Both the position numbers and the translations under genes were made by a program. The notes under the pieces are model-generated. The model ran no database searches. It was not told the DNA's origin and was given only the letters and a program-made list of their open reading frames with translations. Positions 55,516-64,000 of a stretch of 64,000 nt of DNA are shown piece after piece. Source of the stretch: Eutypa lata (taxonomy: Eukaryota; Ascomycota; Sordariomycetes; Xylariales; Diatrypaceae); the NCBI GenBank assembly GCA_022661535.1, contig JAKULF010000008.1:310001-374000 (forward strand). The letters run 5' to 3'. Numbering within the stretch: the stretch's first letter is position 1; each line of letters begins with the position of its first letter.

Positions 55516-56332
55516 GTGGGCATAGCTTGGGAATAGCATATAGAGCTTGGGGTGTTTTGATACCATGTGAACTGGATAGTATTATTCTTTTGGCGTTTAA
55601 TTATATGAGAAGCCCTCTTTTCCACCAGCAGGTCTGTATTTTACTAGTCATAATGTCCTGTGACACCAACTGAGATATACCATGTGGCTATTTGTCATTG
55701 GAATGGGCTTTGAGTCTTTACGTCATATGTACCTAAGTACGAGCATCCAGTTGAGCTTCTCTACTGAGGCCATTTCGAATTTGACACAGGGGATCGGTAC
55801 CGCATTTAGATTAACATGCACAGCTGGTATGACTGGTCAAGGGTGATGGTACCTCAATCTAACATCTAAACTTACCTCATTGATATGTTCCTGTTACATT
55901 GGGTTTACGAAAGAAGAATAAGATGATGCGATTTCCAGGGGGCTAAAATGATCATGTCAATTCTCAAGGGCTAGGGTTCAATTCAGACTACGACCTGACC
56001 TGACCTGATATGACCGAGACTATCTCCTTATTCTACCAATATCCCTGCGTAAGTATCTATTGGAAATACATGGAGCACCTTCTATAAGACTGGGGATTGT
56101 GCATGTGACTTCGCGTTACTGGGGCGTCTGCCTACGGCTGCCTGGACGCGCCCCGCCGCGACAAGGGGGCAAAGAGAGGGGAAGATTAAGTCTTGCTGAT
56201 GATCCGTGGCGGTGAAAGTGACAATACCAAAAGAATAGTCGATATATAACATCGAGAGATTCTGATACTGTTCCTACCAGTGATATGGAACTACTTCAAC
56301 ATTATCATTCTATCTTCTACTGAAACAACAAC
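55516..56332. other. Spacer between methyltransferase and 2OG-oxygenase genes
   Basis: 3' flank of the methyltransferase, a short GACCT repeat (about 55991-56008), and the promoter of the oxygenase with a TATATAACA string about 90 nt before its ATG. No gene seen. Confidence 0.45.
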
Positions 56333-58227
56333 ATGGATCCCGAAGAGCAGCCTGCAGACTCCCTTTCTACGGGGGAAGAGGCAGTAGAGGAGCGTCCGCC
56401 ATTACAATTTGAATCGCTTCCTTCGGACGGACCATCAGACGAGGAATTCAGTATTGATTATGATGAGAGCAACCATGAGGACGACGTGGAGCAGTGGCCG
56501 TTCGCGGATGACGACAAGCAGCATGACGATGAGACGAGGAGATTGCTGGGGGAGCTACGGGAATCGATGAGAACAGATCACATGGGCGATTTCGTCTTCG
56601 CCTGTGGTGGTTCGTTGCCCATCGACATCAATATTGAGCCCGGAGCTAGCTCTAAGCAAGCAGCGACGACGACGACAGAGGAACCTTCCACGCAGCCTGA
56701 GTCTCGGGAGCGTAGGGAATCATCTGGCTCGACCTCAGCCTCTACTACATCCACCACCTCTTTGCTAACAATATCGTCGTGTAAACCCGTTACACTTCGC
56801 TGGGACCCTTCTGATGCCGCGACGCCTGCCTCGCGCTGCAAGCTCGTTCTCCCCCTCGAGCCATCCACCTCTGACAACCTCGCACATTTAGCTAGCGACA
56901 TGGCTCCTGCAACATTTGGTATTGGTGGAAAGGACGTTTTTGACGAGAGTTACCGCAAGGCCTTGAAGCTCGACCCGTCTCAGTTTTCCGTCGACTTCTG
57001 TCCTTATGAATGTGGGATAGTGGATGCTATTTCCCAGGTCTTACTGCCAAGCCTGCACGCAGACGTGTATAACCTGAAGGGAATCCGGGCCGAGCTGTAC
57101 AAACTCAATGTGAGTAGTGATTGCCTGCCCTAGCGAACAGACACCGGAGGTGGTGGCTTACATGGTGATTGATATCTAGATATATGAAGGCCCGTCCGGT
57201 CATTTTCGCGCACACGTCGACACACCCCTCTCTGCGACGCATTTCGGATCGCTTGTCGTCTGTCTACCCCTTGCACACGAGGGCGGGGCACTAGAAGTGC
57301 GACACGGGGGCAAAACGACAGCCTTCGACTGGTCCCAACCCAAAGAGAGTAAACCTGCCATCCAGTGGGCAGCCTTCTACAGCGATTGCGAACATGAGGT
57401 GCTGCAGGTGCAATCTGGCAACCGCGTCACTCTGACATACAATCTCTACGCCGTATTTGGCAATGGCCACATAGTTGGCCACTGTAAGTCTCTCGACTCG
57501 GCCCAGTCGCCCTTGTATAAACACATGCGAGCCATTATAGACAATGAGAATTTCATGCCTAAAGGTAAGACTCTTCCTCTTCCACTTCATTGGCAACATC
57601 AGTCATCACGAAAGGACTGACACGAATTTGACGCAGGTGGATACTTGGGCTACTACACAGTCCATGCCTACCCGCATAGTAGCGAAAGCTCCTGTCTCCC
57701 AGAGACCCTCAAGGGTCTTGACATGGCGATGTGGGAAGTCTTCCAAGCCCTTGGGTGCGGCGTATGCTTGCGACCGATTGTCGTTCACCCGGACGACAGT
57801 GACATTCTGGGTAGGAGGCGTACATATATCCTGGAAGACTTCGATATCAGGGCCATAGACAATTATGCCGAATCCCAGGAGGATCTGGACGAGATGCTTG
57901 GTACGAAGTATGGGCAGGAGAAGGTTGATTATTCACGTGTCGCATGGTTGAATCAGTCGTCAGGCCACCAGGAGTTCCAAATCGGTTACACGGTGGTAAG
58001 TTAAAAAGAAATCGCGAATGAACTACCAGAGGAGAGCCCTGACTTACATGACTCTTTAACAGTATGGAAACGAACCTTGCAGCATGGCAGCCTATTCCGC
58101 CTGTGCTATCATCGTAGGAGTGCCGCCCTACGAAAAGGGGGTAGGGCGAAGGATACTAGAAATCACTTACGACTCCCTACTTGGCCGTGGGGAGAAATGG
58201 ACCGAGTTTGAGAAACGACATCTCTGA
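56333..58227 (+). CDS. Fe(II)/2-oxoglutarate oxygenase (prolyl-4-hydroxylase-like)
   Basis: Four exons: 56333-57109, 57180-57564, 57637-57995 and 58063-58227, giving 561 residues with all junctions in phase (donors GTGAGT, GTAAGA, GTAAGT; acceptors CTAG, GCAG, ACAG). The first 190 residues are acidic and Ser/Thr-rich and probably disordered. The catalytic core follows: GHFRAHVDTP gives the iron ligands H271 and D273, EHEVLQVQSGNRVTLTYNL gives the distal histidine H331 and the 2-oxoglutarate-binding arginine R341. Members hydroxylate protein or small-molecule substrates; this long fungal type is uncharacterised. The C-terminal third (YILEDFDIRAID, VAWLN) is conserved in related fungal proteins as I recall them, but has no named domain. 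Confidence 0.88.
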
Positions 58228-59257
58228 CCTGATTGTTGTGCAAAGGATTTTGTCCCGTAAACCATGTAACTTGACGCACTATGGACTGATAGACGGGTCC
58301 ACTGAAGTGGTTCTGAATGAAAATATGCGATGGGTAACAACAACATTATCTAAACATGTTACTGTTACTAATAATGGAAGGTTGAACGGCCAGCTAAGAA
58401 GAAAGGAGAACATGGAGAAACCACTAGTCATTCTTAACATGATGTTCTAGCCTATTACTAGTTGTTGCCAAAATATTCAACACCTTCCAGTAGACATCTA
58501 CCTACCAATATAACTTGCATAGCATTTGGTTATAATATTCTGGAAATATTTAAATTTTGAATAAACACCTAATTTAATAATGCTAAATATGGAATAACCA
58601 TTGATTATTCCAGTTTTAAACCGTTATTATTCAAAATTTAACTTGATACATATCCTTATGGCTAGAAGACAAATCTAGGCACGCTGCATGATACTTGCCT
58701 GATGTACCTATTTCTCTTTGTTCTCCTGCACGGAAAGTATGGATCAACCAAACGATAATTACCAGACATGAATCATTCAACCCACCCTAGTTGTCTCACT
58801 TGTATCTCCTACCTTGTTCTTTGATATTCGATAATAGTTGTAGGTTTTCCATTGTTAGTCTTCATAAATACCAGTGTGCCTAAAAACTATAACACGTGAG
58901 AAGACGTTGTTGATCTGGGAGATCTGTAGCCAATCATAGAGAGGTTATGACGCATGGTATACCTTAGGTGCTTCGTGGGGTCTTGTGAGTAGGTAGGTTA
59001 TCAATCAGTCTGCAGTGCTAGCCATTATGGGGGCATAATCTGGCCACCTCACACCGGATTTGTTTACTCAGTGCTGGCTGCTTTCTCGACTGATGAATAC
59101 TTCTGACGAATCCATACAGCAACTAATAGGCAGCCATTCCACCTCTTTCAATCGTTCCACTTTTCCTTCCTCACAACAACCAAAATTGGCCACGAGACCG
59201 ACACGCTACGGCACGAATATCAAAACACCCATAAATCTCTTCTCCTACATCCCTACA
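58228..59257. other. AT-rich spacer with a weak repeat copy
   Basis: Contains the oxygenase 3' flank, a diverged copy of the dispersed AT-rich repeat (58560-58650) and the leader of the next gene. A plus-strand open frame at 58181-58450 overlaps the oxygenase end in another frame and is not supported. Confidence 0.45.
58560..58650. repeat. Dispersed AT-rich repeat, diverged copy 3
   Basis: Reads TAAATATGGAATAACC...GATTATTCC...CCGTTATTATTCAAAATTTA, recognisably related to copies 1 and 2. It includes the palindrome GGAATAACCATTGATTATTCC. Confidence 0.45.
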
Positions 59258-59395
59258 ATGTGCCAGTATACGTCCTACTATCTCGCCTGCGGCCACCCGG
59301 CGACGATCTCCTGGCCTTGCCTGCTCCGTTCCTGCCCCCAGCACGTGATTGAACGGCCACCCGTTAGCGCTTTCTGTCCGAGGTGTCTGGGTTAG
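59258..59395 (+). CDS. Small CGH-type cysteine-rich ORF (possible first exon)
   Basis: A 45-codon frame starting MCQYTSYYLACGHPATISW and ending AFCPRCLG. The pattern MCxYxxYxxxCGH plus later Cys pairs is a common N terminus of small uncharacterised fungal proteins. It may be complete, or it may be the first exon of the gene that follows. A join from a GTTAGG donor at the stop to the AG at 59516 would keep the frame but uses weak splice sites, and the better acceptor (CTGCAG, 59497) has no good in-phase donor. Function unknown. Confidence 0.45.
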   Translation: MCQYTSYYLACGHPATISWPCLLRSCPQHVIERPPVSAFCPRCLG

Positions 59396-59422
59396 GAACC
59401 CAACTCTCAACTGCCGGCGCTG

Positions 59423-60265
59423 ATGCACAACCCACTGCTCGGACCCGTGCCTAACTACCGCTGGTCTAACCAACCTGGCTACAACAACCTGCTGCAGGGA
59501 TCGTACCCGCTGGAAGACTCGGGCACCCCGATCTATGGTCCGGTGGGCAAACATTCGCGGGAAGGGAGAACCGACCGCAGAGCTATTTCGCCTCCCTCTG
59601 ATCTCCGGGATGGTTTCAACAGCCTATCTATCAAGTCTCCCAAATTCGACAGCGACTCGGATCCCGAAAAGTTGCACAACGAGAGCCTGACCGTCACCGA
59701 CCGAGGCGAGTTCATACTGGGCCCTCAGTGGTCGGTTCCCGATCCCGAGGTCGCACAAGACATCGCCGGCTGCGGCGGTGAGAGAGTCACCGTCAAGTCC
59801 AAGCAATACTCGCCTGAGCACAACGCCTACTTCACCCTGACCGAGAAGATAGACGACTGCGATGTCACGATGTCGGGCGGCTTGTCCGTCGGTGTGGTGC
59901 CACCGCCGGATCTGCCTGGATGTGACGACTGCTCCTTGTTCTCATCGTGCTGGAGTCGCTCGCAGAGCCCGAACCGCACCGATGCTGAGCTGCCGCCGTC
60001 CAGACCCAGCAGTAGAAGGGGAATTTCCCGTAGAAATGGCCACCGTTCCAACTCGGAAGTTCTCGTGCCGTCTTCTCAACCGAATAACTACGAGCCTATC
60101 CCAGAGGAGGACTCCTCGAAGTGCGAGGGCCATCACAAGACTCGCAACCACAGCAACTTCGACCAGCATAACAATGAACAGGACTACAACTACGCTCGAA
60201 ATTCCCCTACTGAGGAGCAACAATCGAAGACGCTACGTCGCGTGAAGAACTTCCATTGGGGTTAA
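59423..60265 (+). CDS. Uncharacterised 280-residue protein
   Basis: Open from an ATG at 59423 to a TAA at 60263. The composition is polar and largely disordered. A middle stretch (residues about 90-150, GEFILGPQWSVPDPE, YFTLTEKIDDCDVTMSG) looks ordered, followed by a short cysteine cluster (GCDDCSLFSSCWS) and Ser/Arg- and His/Asn-rich tails. No domain, signal peptide or membrane segment is recognised. The start is uncertain because the CGH-type ORF just upstream may be its true first exon. Codon use is GC-rich like the confirmed genes, which supports coding. Confidence 0.6.
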   Translation: MHNPLLGPVPNYRWSNQPGYNNLLQGSYPLEDSGTPIYGPVGKHSREGRTDRRAISPPSDLRDGFNSLSIKSPKFDSDSDPEKLHNESLTVTDRGEFILGPQWSVPDPEVAQDIAGCGGERVTVKSKQYSPEHNAYFTLTEKIDDCDVTMSGGLSVGVVPPPDLPGCDDCSLFSSCWSRSQSPNRTDAELPPSRPSSRRGISRRNGHRSNSEVLVPSSQPNNYEPIPEEDSSKCEGHHKTRNHSNFDQHNNEQDYNYARNSPTEEQQSKTLRRVKNFHWG

Positions 60266-60693
60266 ATCCATTAAGAGTTTGAGGAATACTAGAGAGGCAG
60301 GGAAGGGGAAAGGGTTATCAGGTTCGATGTGTTTCATATTGGCAATGCTTGGAGCAGGCGCTTCGTCTCGGATATGGATATGGATGTCTTCTTGATCGAG
60401 ATGGTAAAGGTTTGGTGGAATCATACACGACGGAATCCTGTATATTGAGGGGATAGGTTGCTAGGCTGTCTACTTACTATCTGCTTATGTACATATAGCT
60501 ATAAACAACTACCTACTTCGTAATCGTGTTATAAACCCCCACCCGATCATCTATGGGACGTACCTGCTTTTAAAATGCGTCGACCAGCAAGCTATGAATG
60601 CATTAATGACGTAATGTCTCATTCGTTCACGAATCACGGCGGATTCGACTAAGGTACAAGTATACATACAGTACTGGCAACGATTTCTCTCCT
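60266..60693. other. Intergenic region between convergent genes
   Basis: Shared 3' flank of the uncharacterised gene (+) and the fucosidase gene (-). AT-rich; nothing else seen. Confidence 0.5.
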
Positions 60694-62289
60694 TTATGCT
60701 AGTACAGAGCTCCTCAGCGGCACCCCAAGCGCCTGGAAACTTGTGATCACAGGCGTCGCATTTGCCTGCGTGACACGGAACCGTATCCGACTCGTTTCTA
60801 CAGGTGTATCGAGCGTATCAATACGCTTGTATCCCAACGACGTGCCATTAACAAGTGTTTCAAACGCGTCGTTTACGAACGCGTCAATCGCATACCCGCC
60901 GATGCGTTGACCCAGCGCAATATGTTCCTGTGCGATGAAAGCATCGATGACATACGTATCGCCGAGCTCGACCTCCAGCCATGCCGTCGTCTCCTCGTCA
61001 TCTAGCGCCCAATACGTGTCGCTATCACCATCGAGCACATTAGCCGGCCCGTAGGCCGTCGGGTTCCCGCCGCGAACGCTACTCGCATTCACCTCGAGCC
61101 CCGGCACAAGCACCGCGCGATTGAGAAAGGCGTCGCGCAGCGCCTTGAATTCCAGCAGGATGTTCACATCGCTCTCGGGAATCCGCCCCGTCGTGTCGGG
61201 CGGTACGTCGAGCAGGAGGTTCACACTCCTACCCACCGAGCTGAGATACATGTCCATCAGCGCCTCGGCCGTCTTGGACGTCTCATCCGCATGGTAGAAC
61301 CAGCCGTCGCGCAGGCGTGCGTCCGCCTCCGCCGGCGTCCAGTACAACCCCTCCCGCACGCCGGTCTGTAGCTCGGCTTCGGCGTAGCGCGGGTCATCCT
61401 GCGTGCGGCTGATGGTATGCCAGTTGGTGGCGACGGTGACGCCGTCTTCGTTGCCGACCCAGCGCGCGTCCACGCCCTGGTGTCCCCACATCACGGCGCC
61501 GGGCTGATGCGACCGGATGATGTCCCGAAACGCCGCCCAGTCGAATGTCTGGACCGTGTCGGAGCCGCTGGCACCATCAAGCCAAATCTCGAACAGTTCG
61601 ACTTGTTCTTCGCCTTCATCTCCGTCTCCATCGCCGGTGTTGGTAAGCTGCATCGACACCAGCTCCGTCAGCTGGCGCGCGTAGAACTCATTGTAATCGC
61701 CGCCGGCGGGGTTCGCATCGCCGAAGATCTGCGGCTCGTCGTACGCCGTGCCCTCCAGCAGCGGCTTCGGCATCGCGGGATCGCGGTGGATGTCCCACGG
61801 CGACAGGTAGACGCCGAACCGCAGACCGTATCTGCGCGCGGACTCGGCCGCCATGCGCACGACGTCCGCATCGGAGGAGCGGTTGCGCGCCCAGGCCCCG
61901 TTGCCGACCTTGTACGTCGTCGTGTTGGTGTCCCAGAGAGCCATGCCGTCGTGGTGCTTCGCCGTCAGGATCATTCCGGCCATCCCGGCGCCCGCGAACG
62001 CCGCGGCCCACTGGTCCGTGTCTAGCGCCGTCGGCGCGAATACGTCCGGCGTGCTCTGGCTCTCGCCCCACTCCTCGCCTGTGAACGTGTTCGGCCCGAA
62101 GTGCACGAATGCGTAGTACTCTAGCCCGTGCCATTCGAGCTGCCGCTCTGATGGCGTCTGCAGATATGGCGTGGGCGGGTCTTGGGCGTGCACTGTGATG
62201 GTGGTTGCTAGCAAACAGCAGCACGAGGCGCTAAGGAGTAGAGATGTCAATTGGTGACCTGATGATGTCACGCATGGTATGATCCGCAT
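60694..62289 (-). CDS. Secreted GH29 alpha-L-fucosidase with C-terminal discoidin-like domain
   Basis: A 531-residue single-exon protein. An N-terminal signal peptide is visible (hydrophobic core LLLSASCCCLLATTITVHA, probable cleavage after VHA near residue 35). The GH29 barrel follows: FVHFGPNTF (about 61-69), TAKHHDGMALW (109-119), GVYLSPWDIH (159-168) and the nucleophile segment EIWLDGASG with D238. The region NLLLDVPPDTTGRI is the usual end of the barrel. About 400-520 form a beta-rich domain resembling F5/8-type C/CBM32 (NVLDGDSDTYW, AWLEVELGDTYVIDAF, IRFRV), likely a carbohydrate-binding part. The enzyme should release alpha-linked L-fucose from glycans outside the cell. The acid/base residue was not assigned. 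Several N-glycosylation sequons (NTT, NRS, NAS, NGT) support secretion. Confidence 0.92.
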   Translation of the reverse strand: MRIIPCVTSSGHQLTSLLLSASCCCLLATTITVHAQDPPTPYLQTPSERQLEWHGLEYYAFVHFGPNTFTGEEWGESQSTPDVFAPTALDTDQWAAAFAGAGMAGMILTAKHHDGMALWDTNTTTYKVGNGAWARNRSSDADVVRMAAESARRYGLRFGVYLSPWDIHRDPAMPKPLLEGTAYDEPQIFGDANPAGGDYNEFYARQLTELVSMQLTNTGDGDGDEGEEQVELFEIWLDGASGSDTVQTFDWAAFRDIIRSHQPGAVMWGHQGVDARWVGNEDGVTVATNWHTISRTQDDPRYAEAELQTGVREGLYWTPAEADARLRDGWFYHADETSKTAEALMDMYLSSVGRSVNLLLDVPPDTTGRIPESDVNILLEFKALRDAFLNRAVLVPGLEVNASSVRGGNPTAYGPANVLDGDSDTYWALDDEETTAWLEVELGDTYVIDAFIAQEHIALGQRIGGYAIDAFVNDAFETLVNGTSLGYKRIDTLDTPVETSRIRFRVTQANATPVITSFQALGVPLRSSVLA

Positions 62290-63129
62290 CCTTATCTATC
62301 CTTGCCAGTGGCAATCTAGTAAATGCTTAGGTATGTAAGTAGCTTACAATTACAATACGTCTCCGGCGAAGAAGCCTCACTAACAGGCCACGTTGGGGAA
62401 AGGCCACGATCTTTATACGAGAACGATATGCCCCCTGGGACTTCGGTAGATAGGTTAAGCCGGTCTATAACTACAGCGGGCGGACGTATTTTTCCAGTTC
62501 CTTTATTATACGAAGCCGGGCGGGGATTCATTCCTCTTATGGAACGTTACCACCGGAAGAGGGGTTGCGTATCAGTGGAGGTTAGCTTGAGATTGTCGAT
62601 ATTCCCTTTCGGGTATTTTGTATTCGACAGAAAAAACATGGATAGGTAATTGTGAGAAAATTGTTTGCGAGGCTTCTGCTTATTCAACTGTGCCAACCAG
62701 TCTTATGTTGGAATAATTACCTTCTATATTAAATGATAAGAGTAATGGTAGATGCCTAGAAGCTATTAGTTTTAAAGGTATTAGTTTCAAAGGGGCTTGC
62801 TATTTAGACTAGGTACGCAGTGAAAGCCCAGCTTGACGACAGGACACTACCGAAATGGCATAGTAACTAGCTGCCTTTTGCAACCGATTTCATAAGTATG
62901 TGCTCTATATATGCTGATCGGCTTGCTCAGATTCAAGTAAGGCTAAGATTATTAAGAAATAATTAGAACATAGTCAAAAGTATACAATATTTTGATTATA
63001 CCCCTGTCCTAACTCTTGGGAGATCTTATTACTGACAAGTTCAGATGCTCGACACGTATGCTCTAATCAACAATTCCGAACCACCGATCAATAATAGCAC
63101 ATAAAAGCCTACCAACAACATCGAGACGA
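62290..63129. other. Spacer between fucosidase and pseudokinase genes
   Basis: Fucosidase promoter and 3' flank of the pseudokinase-type gene. AT-rich in its second half; no gene or repeat recognised. Confidence 0.45.
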
Positions 63130-64000
63130 TTATATATCGTTGATATCCAGAGGTTTCAAAACCTTTTCAAAGTATTGTTGAGAAAAGAATACATGGTCTT
63201 CCTGCTTCGGAAGTTTCATCGTTAACAGCGTGCTCACGGCTTTCATATAGCGCTCCCCCATCCGCCAGCCTAGCTCCTCTATTGGCTTCCCGGGCAAGAA
63301 TGAAGCCATCCAAGCCTGGTTGGATAGATTGGGTCTATCCCTTGACCCAATTGCATCGGAAATTAGTTGCCATCTTCCAACCTCCCACAGCACAACTCCG
63401 AGGCTATAGAGGTCGAGACATTTTGTGAATCCATTGCAGGTATTGGGGTGGAAATAGTAGTCTGACTCAGGATTCCCCTGCCGTTTATACGAGGTTGATA
63501 CCTCTCCATGAGGACGTGAGTACTGAAACCCTTTGATATATGGATCCTTCACTCTAATCCCAGCATTGCCGGTCTTAGCAAAAGAGCCCTGCTCGCTGTA
63601 GAAGAAGATGATGTTCTCGGCCTGAAATCCTTTGTGAAGCCAGCCTGTAGCATGAAATAGACCAAAAGCTGATGCTAGGGCAAATGCAAGCCGGAAACGT
63701 TCACCAAGCAAGGGTGGTTTGTCTTTGGTAGCTTTAATGAGGGCACGAAGTGTTATAGGTTGCATATTTCCAAGATCAGACACATTATCCCCCTCCGGGA
63801 TGCCGAAAACATATCCAAGTCGTCTTTTGCCATCGCTAGACATTCTAAAATCAAGATCCTCGTACAGCCCAAGGCAGGGAGGTATGTGAAGAGCAGCTTC
63901 GTCCACAGCCTCCAGCATTATGCTGAGTTTCTTCACCCGCTTTACTACCTGGTCGGATGTGTTGCCACTAGAGTCAATGACGATCCAGTCTAGCCAGACA
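63130..64000 (-). CDS. 3' part of a fungal pseudokinase (HeLo/prion-inhibition type), cut by the window edge
   Basis: The minus frame is open from the right edge to a stop at 63130, about 290 residues; the N terminus lies outside the window. The text WIVIDSSGNTSDQVVKRVKK leads into a kinase-like fold: a small lobe with GYVFGIPEG, then GWLHKGFQAENIIFFY at the catalytic-loop position, VKDPYIKGFQYSRP at the DFG position, and CLDLYSLGVVLWEVGRW for the F-helix. The catalytic HRD aspartate is replaced (HKGFQ) and DFG reads DPY, so it should be catalytically dead. This module typically follows a HeLo (prion-inhibition and propagation) domain in fungal NLR-like or incompatibility proteins; that N-terminal part would be to the right. 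The GTG at 63936 is not a start. Confidence 0.82.
   Translation of the reverse strand, partial: VWLDWIVIDSSGNTSDQVVKRVKKLSIMLEAVDEAALHIPPCLGLYEDLDFRMSSDGKRRLGYVFGIPEGDNVSDLGNMQPITLRALIKATKDKPPLLGERFRLAFALASAFGLFHATGWLHKGFQAENIIFFYSEQGSFAKTGNAGIRVKDPYIKGFQYSRPHGEVSTSYKRQGNPESDYYFHPNTCNGFTKCLDLYSLGVVLWEVGRWQLISDAIGSRDRPNLSNQAWMASFLPGKPIEELGWRMGERYMKAVSTLLTMKLPKQEDHVFFSQQYFEKVLKPLDINDI

Noticed and set aside
61417..62025. 202-codon plus-strand ORF opposite the fucosidase
   Set aside because: GC-rich shadow of the GH29 gene, with no start context or family.
1..64000. CRISPR array, bacterial operon or prophage structure
   Set aside because: No regularly spaced direct repeats or co-directional tightly packed genes; the gene structure is eukaryotic throughout.

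Overview
The window is nuclear DNA of a filamentous ascomycete (Pezizomycotina; a Sordariomycete of Xylariales type is my best guess, which is inference). The evidence is eukaryotic gene structure with short GT-AG introns of about 50-130 nt, a complete Cdc4-type F-box/WD40 gene, RTA1, NmrA-like and AusD-like families, intron-containing nuclear tRNAs, a HeLo/pseudokinase-type gene and fungal F-box families. GC-rich, often intronless genes sit in AT-rich, gene-poor spacers that carry decayed genes and transposon debris.

Layout. 0.5-1.6 kb: zinc alcohol dehydrogenase (-). 5.1-5.9 kb: alpha/beta hydrolase (+). 7.3-8.5 kb: Rnl5/DraRnl-like RNA ligase (+), convergent with an F-box/ankyrin gene at 9.0-10.6 kb (-). 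10.3-13.9 kb: an old tandem duplication that left a dead second copy of the F-box/ankyrin 5' end and runs into the 3' end of an NmrA-like gene (13.8-15.0 kb, 4 exons). 18.3-20.0 kb: M20 carbamoylase-type amidohydrolase with a presequence-like N terminus (4 exons). 20.7-21.6 kb: RTA1-like membrane protein. 26.0-27.5 kb: a protein with two tandem retropepsin-like halves. 28.1-29.1 kb: a DUF6594-type pseudogene. 29.6 and 31.8 kb: tRNA-Thr(CGU) and tRNA-Pro(CGG), both with introns. 32.3-33.9 kb: FAD amine-oxidase-like protein. 35.4-38.7 kb: Cdc4. 43-44 kb: an internally deleted Ty3/Gypsy-like pol relic. 44.9-46.6 kb: a frameshifted F-box/DUF6546-type gene. 47.8-50.6 kb: a large protein with a proline-rich half followed by five copies of a C...W(Y/F)...CxxC(Y/W)...C module. 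51.7-52.6 kb: an F-box-like gene. 53.7-53.9 kb: a 280-bp MITE with TA target sites. 54.4-55.5 kb: AusD-like methyltransferase. 56.3-58.2 kb: Fe(II)/2-oxoglutarate oxygenase (4 exons). 59.3-60.3 kb: a small CGH-type ORF and an uncharacterised protein. 60.7-62.3 kb: secreted GH29 alpha-L-fucosidase. 63.1 kb to the right edge: 3' part of a fungal pseudokinase.

The genes do not form an obvious pathway or secondary-metabolite cluster. The housekeeping anchor is Cdc4; the rest looks like an accessory or subtelomere-like mixture of single metabolic genes, F-box genes, possible incompatibility-type genes and relics. The best candidates for undescribed biology are the five-fold cysteine-repeat protein, the double-retropepsin protein, the eukaryotic Rnl5-type RNA ligase, and a possible 38-residue cysteine peptide gene at 16.1 kb. 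All coordinates, motifs and splice sites were read by eye; no database search or computation was run.
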